From: Paulinella micropora
Lineage: Eukaryota; Cercozoa; Imbricatea; Euglyphida; Paulinellidae
Assembly (NCBI GenBank): GCA_019918135.1
Contig: WBZZ01002564.1
Coordinates: 1 to 64,000, forward strand
Reading direction: 5' to 3'
DNA length: 64,000 nucleotides
Shown here: piece after piece, positions 59,838 to 64,000 of the stretch
Layout of the letters: each line of letters starts with the position of its first letter
Position numbering within the stretch: the stretch's first letter is position 1
Program-made: the position numbers and the translations under genes
Notes under the pieces: model-generated
What the model saw: the letters and a program-made list of their open reading frames with translations, nothing else
Database searches by the model: none
What the model was told of the DNA's origin: nothing

Positions 59838-61899
59838 ATGTTCCGCGCCGCCGGGCCGGCCCCGCCTGGGGCGCCCGGGTTGCGTACCACGCGGGAGGCG
59901 GCGCTGGAGGTAGCGGCCGAACACATCCGTGGCACGGGCCTGCTCTCCGGGCCGGACCTGCTGCACCTGCGGCTCAGCGGCGCCTCCCGCACCCAGCTGG
60001 ACGACGCCAGGCTGCTCCTGCTGCTCCGCCTAGTGCGCCGGGTGGTCCTGTCGTACCTGCTGTTTTGTTACGCACTGGACCGGTCCGGGTGGACCAGCCT
60101 GTGCAGCCGGCTAGCGTCCCTGCGCGGAGAGGCGGTGGGCCTGCGCGGGCGCCGGACGCCGGGCGGCCTGCAGTTCCTGTCTGTCCTAGACAGGGCCGGG
60201 CTGCCGCCGGCGGAGCGCGACCGGCTCACCGACGAGTACTACGCCGCGCTGTGCCACCGGGTGGGTGTGGCAGGGACACCCCCCCCGCCACCCGCGGGCC
60301 CGGCGCTGCGCCACCGCCCGGCCCTCGGCCACGCGTGGGGAGCCTGCCTCCGCGCGGACGGCGCGGCCCCCACCGCCGCGTTCGTAGCGCACGTCCGGGG
60401 GCTGCTGGCGCTCTTGCCGGACCGAGGGTGCTGGGGCGCGGCGAAAGGCCGCGCGCAGCGCCTGCTGAGGGTACAGCGCGCCTTTACCCCCGCCGTGTGG
60501 TGCGGCTGGCTCGCGAAGGGTTGGTTCCGCCGCCTGGAGCTCGACTGCCGCGCGGCCCAGCCGACCGCCGGCCGGGCCTACGTGTCTGACTTTTGCGGCA
60601 GCTGTGCGAGCGCCCCCCCGGCGGGGCCGGCCACTTCTTCCGGCCCGGCCTGGTGGAGAAGTTGCACGTCCGCGGTGGGGGCGGGGTGGATGTCCAGGCC
60701 TTGTTCACTCTGCTGCCGGCCGCCTTCGGCCGGCTCCGCACCCTGTGGCTCCAGTGCACGGACGCGGCGGCCGGCGGGGCGCGGCCGGACTGGGCGCTCG
60801 CCTCGGACACCCTGCTGGACTGTCGTGTGTCGCTGCGCCCCCGCCCCGGCCCGGGCCGCGTCGCCCGCTGGTGGCGGAGGGCGGCGCCGGCGGCCCGCGC
60901 CCCCGACACCACCACCGCCGAGAACCTGTGGTTCGAAGACTGCGGCTTGTCTACTCTGAAGGGCCTGCTCCTCCCGACGTTCGCCGCTGCACGGGCGCCC
61001 CGGCCGGCCGGGGTCGTGCTGGTAGACTGCCAGCGCCTGGCGGAAACCAAGGTAGGCTGGGGCCTGCCCAGCCTCACCGTCCGGGGCCAGTGCGCTCTCA
61101 CGGTCATCGAAGACGACGACCGCGACTCGCAGACCCAGTACGACTTGACGGCCGCGCTGGGCGCCGTGGATGGCCAGGACGAGCTGGGCCTCCGTTTTCT
61201 GTCGCCGCAGCACACCTCGCTGCTAGGGGTGGGCCCGGAGCGGGCGGGGCGCCTCCGCGTCCACCCGGGCCGCGCGCCCCGCGAGTTGTGGCTCCTGGGG
61301 CTGGCGCCCACCGCACAGGCGCCCCTGCTGCTGCCGGCCGCCCCGCCGGCCTTCTTCCGGCACACACTGCTGCACTGCCAGGGGCTGCACTGGCCGCGCG
61401 GGCTGGACCACGATCTCTTGGCCCGCGGCTACCACCAGCCCTGGGCGGGGGTCTCGCTCGGGCGGCCGGACCGCCTGGCCTGCCTACAGACCGCCCGGCC
61501 CTGGCTGGCCCCGGAGGTAGCTTGCGAGGTCCAGGGCGCCCTGTGGCAAGCGCTGCGCAGCCCGCGGGGGCTGGCGCTGCCGTGCGTGCAGCGTGTGCTG
61601 CTGGGCGCCGGGCCCCTGAGCCCTCCCGACCCGGCGTGGCTGTTGCGGCTCTGCCCCCTGAACCGGGTAGTCCTGCTGCGGGGTGCGGGGGGGCTGGGCT
61701 GCCGGCGGCTCACGCTGTGTGCGCCCCCGGCGCGCCGCCCGTGCGGCTGTACCTGCTGCACTGCGGCAACTCCCCGCCCCTCGTCTGTGTGCGCGGCAGC
61801 GACGGGGGGGCGCGAAACGTGGAGGTGCGCTGGTCGGGCGGGAGCCCGTCGTCCGCGCTCGCCCGCGCCCGCGTAGTCTACACCGGCCCGGGGGCTTAA
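59838..61899 (+). pseudogene. Large leucine-rich protein, two frame slips
   Basis: ATG 59,838 opens MFRAAGPAPPGAPGLRTTRE, then AAEHIRGTGLLSGPDLLHLR and a leucine-rich helical part (ARLLLLLRLVRRVVLSYLLF). At a T4 run near 60,590 the frame shifts to LRQLCERPPGGAGHFFRPGL, VEKLHVRGGGGVDVQALFTL, LRTLWLQCTDA, NLWFEDCGLSTLKGLLLP, VVLVDCQRLAETKVGWGLPS and LTVRGQCALTVIEDDDRDSQ. Near 61,685 (G7) it shifts again to PVRLYLLHCGNSPPLVCVRG and ends VVYTGPGA at TAA 61,899. The repeated L.L.(D/E)C..L motif suggests a leucine-rich repeat solenoid of about 680 residues, related in style to 53,313-53,887. Whether the slips are real or assembly errors is open. No signal peptide is evident. Confidence 0.6.
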
Positions 61900-62290
61900 G
61901 GCCTGACGGAGCAAAGAGTTCTGGGGCTGCCATAGCCCCTGGCCGTATTCCGGTGGCCGGGGTGCTAAGGCTAACCAGGTTTCTGTTGCAGAGCCTGACT
62001 TTTAAGAACTCGCGGCAAACCACTGGGGGGAGGACGAGCCGCCATACCTCCCCCCCCCTTTTGGCTTGCTGTCTAATATCGGGACTCCCCCCCCGGGGGG
62101 GCGGCGTGCACAGCCCTCTTTTCTCCTTCCTCTCCTCACTCGCCGCTCACGCTGTCCAGCTGACCGACTCCCGGAGCAAAGGAGCAGGGGCCTTTTGCTT
62201 GTAAGCTCTCTAACCGCGCGTCCGGCGAGGGAAGCCCCTAGGCCAGCTAGTGCTAGCCCAACCGGGGGTGCCCCGCGGGTCCCCCACGGG
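61900..62290. other. No gene seen between convergent genes
   Basis: GC-rich spacer between the leucine-rich gene and the convergent BspA gene. It contains short frames only, a CCCCCGGGGGG near-palindrome around 62,090, and no AATAAA. Confidence 0.5.
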
Positions 62291-64000
62291 CTATGGCAGA
62301 CTGGCACAGTAGGTCTGCCGGTCTTGCTGGTTTGTGGTCGTAAAGCTACCGGCGCCATACGCTTGCTGGCAAGCCACGTACGGCAACTGGGCGAACGTGA
62401 ACCAGCCCGACTGCACGAAATCCTGACAGACTTCCAGTAAAAACGCCGGCACATCCCAGGCGCTCAGGTCCTGGTTGAAGGCACAGGCGCCGTCGAAGAT
62501 GTGGCGGTTGCTGGCCCACATGTTATCACCTCTGTGAAGTGACCGCACGTCCCAGCCGCTGAGATCCTGGTTGAAGGCCTTGGCGTTGGCAAACTGGTAG
62601 CCTATGTCGTACACCGTTGACATATTCCAGGCGCCCAGGGGCTGGTTGAACTTGCGAGTATTCTTAAACATGCTTATCATGCTGCTGCTCGGGGCTGCAA
62701 TCCTCCAGCCGGCTAAGGGCTGGTTAAATTCTTGCGCGTCGTAGAACATGGAGTCGAAATACTGGACCTGACTTACGTCCCAGCTGCTAGTGTCCTGATT
62801 AAATTTTTTCGTCTCCGCAAACATCCGGTAGAGACTCGTGGCATGCCCGGTGTTCCAGTGTGCCAGGGGCTGGTTGAAATCTCTGGCAGCCTCGAACGTG
62901 CGTTTAAACGACTGAACGTTACTAACGTCCAGCAGGCTAAGGTCCGCGTTGAAGACCCGCGTGTTCGCAAAGACCGAATCCATGTTTGTCACCCCGGTAG
63001 TATTCCAGAACAAGGGCTGGTTAAAAGCCCAAGCGGAATAAAGCAAGGCAAAGAGATTGCCGGACAGAGGTATGTCCCAGTGCCCAATGTCCCCCGTCAG
63101 AGCTCGGTAGTTATACAAGAGGCTTCTGAAGTCGTCGAGGTGGGCAAAGGCGCGGGTGCCCTGGATCGGGGCCAAGTAGGTACACTGTTTCTGGTACGAC
63201 CGGTCGTCGATTGCACCGGCGTCGAAGAGCCAGTTGTAGCGCGGATCACTGGGAGGAGAAGTATACCAGGAAGAGAACCTCGATGTCATGCTTACCTGGC
63301 CCCAGCTGGATACCTCTAGGATACGCACGCATTTATGGGTAAAGCCCTGCAGGCCGTCCAACACGCCACGGAGGCGCAGTTGGCGTGGCAGGTAAGGTGC
63401 CGAGCTGACGGGCGAGGCGCACGTGCTCGTGCCGGCTGCCTGCTGGCAGGACACGAAGCCCCCGCCCAGCCCGAAGTCGACCGAGAAGCTGTGGCTACCC
63501 GCCGTCTGGCCGTTGACGCCCGCCACGCCCGGGTCCAGGAACTGCAAGGCGGGACGATACGAGCCACTACAGTCTGAGGTGGTCTGGTAACGCAGGATCA
63601 GGTCATCGTGAGCAGAACCACAAGCCGAGGCCAGGCCCGCGGTCCGCTGCAGCCTCGTGCCGCGCAGCGCGTTCGCGCAGTCGCTCTCGGAGAACGGCCC
63701 GGGCAGCAACTGCCACCACGACGGCAAGTCGTGGCTAAAATTGGTCGCGCCGGCGAACATGAGGCGGTAGTCCAGGAGCCCCGACACGTGCCAGCCGTTC
63801 AGGTCCCGGTCGAAGCCCACCGCGTGGCTGAAGGCGCCCGTGGCGTTGACCAGCGCACTCGTGGTCCAGCCCTCCACGCCTACAAAGCGGCCCCCGGTCT
63901 GCGCGAAAGCAAAAGACAGGTCGCGCACGGCGCCCACCTGCCATTGGGCGAGGCCCTGGGGCTCCACCAGGAAGGACTCGGCAAACACGTAGCCGAGGTC
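62291..64000 (-). CDS. BspA/DUF285 surface protein, N-terminus outside window
   Basis: At least 565 residues, still open at the window edge, ending at TAG 62,291. C-terminal half: eight or more BspA-type repeats such as AFNQPLFWNTTGVTNMDSVF, FNADLSLLDVSNVQSFKRTF, FNQPLAHWNTGHATSLYRMF, FNQDTSSWDVSQVQYFDSMF and FNQDLSGWDVRSLHRGDNMW. Each has the F(N)Q.L..W(D/N)...V..M...F core of the DUF285 leucine-rich fold. The N-terminal half has more divergent repeats (FDRDLNGWHVSGLLDYRLMF) and a cysteine-bearing insert (CVRILEVSSWGQVSMTSRF). It ends with CQDFVQSGWFTFAQLPYVAC. Such proteins are found on protist and bacterial surfaces and in large algal viruses. It is a paralogue of the split gene at 46.7-52.2 kb, but without its stalk in the visible part. 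Confidence 0.88.
   Translation of the reverse strand, partial: DLGYVFAESFLVEPQGLAQWQVGAVRDLSFAFAQTGGRFVGVEGWTTSALVNATGAFSHAVGFDRDLNGWHVSGLLDYRLMFAGATNFSHDLPSWWQLLPGPFSESDCANALRGTRLQRTAGLASACGSAHDDLILRYQTTSDCSGSYRPALQFLDPGVAGVNGQTAGSHSFSVDFGLGGGFVSCQQAAGTSTCASPVSSAPYLPRQLRLRGVLDGLQGFTHKCVRILEVSSWGQVSMTSRFSSWYTSPPSDPRYNWLFDAGAIDDRSYQKQCTYLAPIQGTRAFAHLDDFRSLLYNYRALTGDIGHWDIPLSGNLFALLYSAWAFNQPLFWNTTGVTNMDSVFANTRVFNADLSLLDVSNVQSFKRTFEAARDFNQPLAHWNTGHATSLYRMFAETKKFNQDTSSWDVSQVQYFDSMFYDAQEFNQPLAGWRIAAPSSSMISMFKNTRKFNQPLGAWNMSTVYDIGYQFANAKAFNQDLSGWDVRSLHRGDNMWASNRHIFDGACAFNQDLSAWDVPAFLLEVCQDFVQSGWFTFAQLPYVACQQAYGAGSFTTTNQQDRQTYCASLP

Noticed and set aside
52500..62000. Herpesvirus identity for the GC-rich island
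   Set aside because: GC content, intronless genes and poly(A) signals invite the comparison, but I recognise no herpesvirus hallmark gene, and RPB5 and BspA proteins are not herpesviral.

Overview
The window is nuclear DNA of a unicellular eukaryote, probably an alga or another protist; I cannot name the lineage. Spliced genes with GT-AG introns (a PAPS-type SLC35B transporter, a mitochondrial uL1 ribosomal protein, part of a six-hairpin glycosidase-like gene), LTR retrotransposons, a piggyBac relative, tRNA-derived SINEs and very long ATT/AAT microsatellites rule out a prokaryote or organelle. Base composition changes sharply several times, so the window reads as a mosaic of DNA with different histories.

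Layout. 0.4-8.9 kb: a decayed, partly inverted Ty3/gypsy element (gag, integrase and part of RNase H on minus; the missing RNase H piece on plus at 621-860). 8.9-10.9 kb: gene-free. 10.9-13.8 kb: transporter gene on minus with at least ten exons. 14.2-19.8 kb: repeat country, with a four-unit tandem repeat carrying a 16-bp palindrome and then a cluster of SINEs whose orientation flips near 18.0 kb. 20.8-23.1 kb: uL1m gene in nine exons. 23.8-25.9 kb: decayed piggyBac transposase. 26,412-35,762: a Ty1/copia element with two nearly identical LTRs but a broken coding region. 35.8-38.0 kb: nothing recognised.

38.0-46.66 kb is an AT-rich island that looks like an endogenous Polinton-like virus or virophage. 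It carries a protein-primed family B DNA polymerase, an ExoX-C-like protein, small zinc-finger proteins, a candidate major capsid protein, minor capsid (penton), GIY-YIG endonuclease and adenovirus-type maturation protease. The protease, minor capsid and major capsid genes follow the order usual for these viruses, but no packaging ATPase or integrase is present. The right edge stops exactly where an ATPase gene would be expected and is joined in frame to a GC-rich surface-protein gene.

46.66-64 kb is strikingly GC-rich, compact and apparently intronless. It encodes BspA/DUF285-type surface proteins with a Pro/Thr/Ser stalk and discoidin-like domains, a type I membrane protein, leucine-rich proteins, an RPB5-like RNA polymerase subunit with an N-terminal cysteine cluster, and several unrecognised proteins. 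Two foreign pieces sit inside it: 49.19-51.5 kb is intron-containing cellular DNA that splits the BspA gene, and 59.05-59.57 kb is AT-rich and virus-like. An endogenised GC-rich large DNA virus is a reasonable hypothesis for this island, but the sequence alone does not prove it.

A caution: many reading-frame breaks lie in or beside homopolymers (A6, T4, C9, G7, G-rich runs). Some apparent pseudogenes may therefore be assembly indels; the in-frame stops in the transposons cannot be explained that way.
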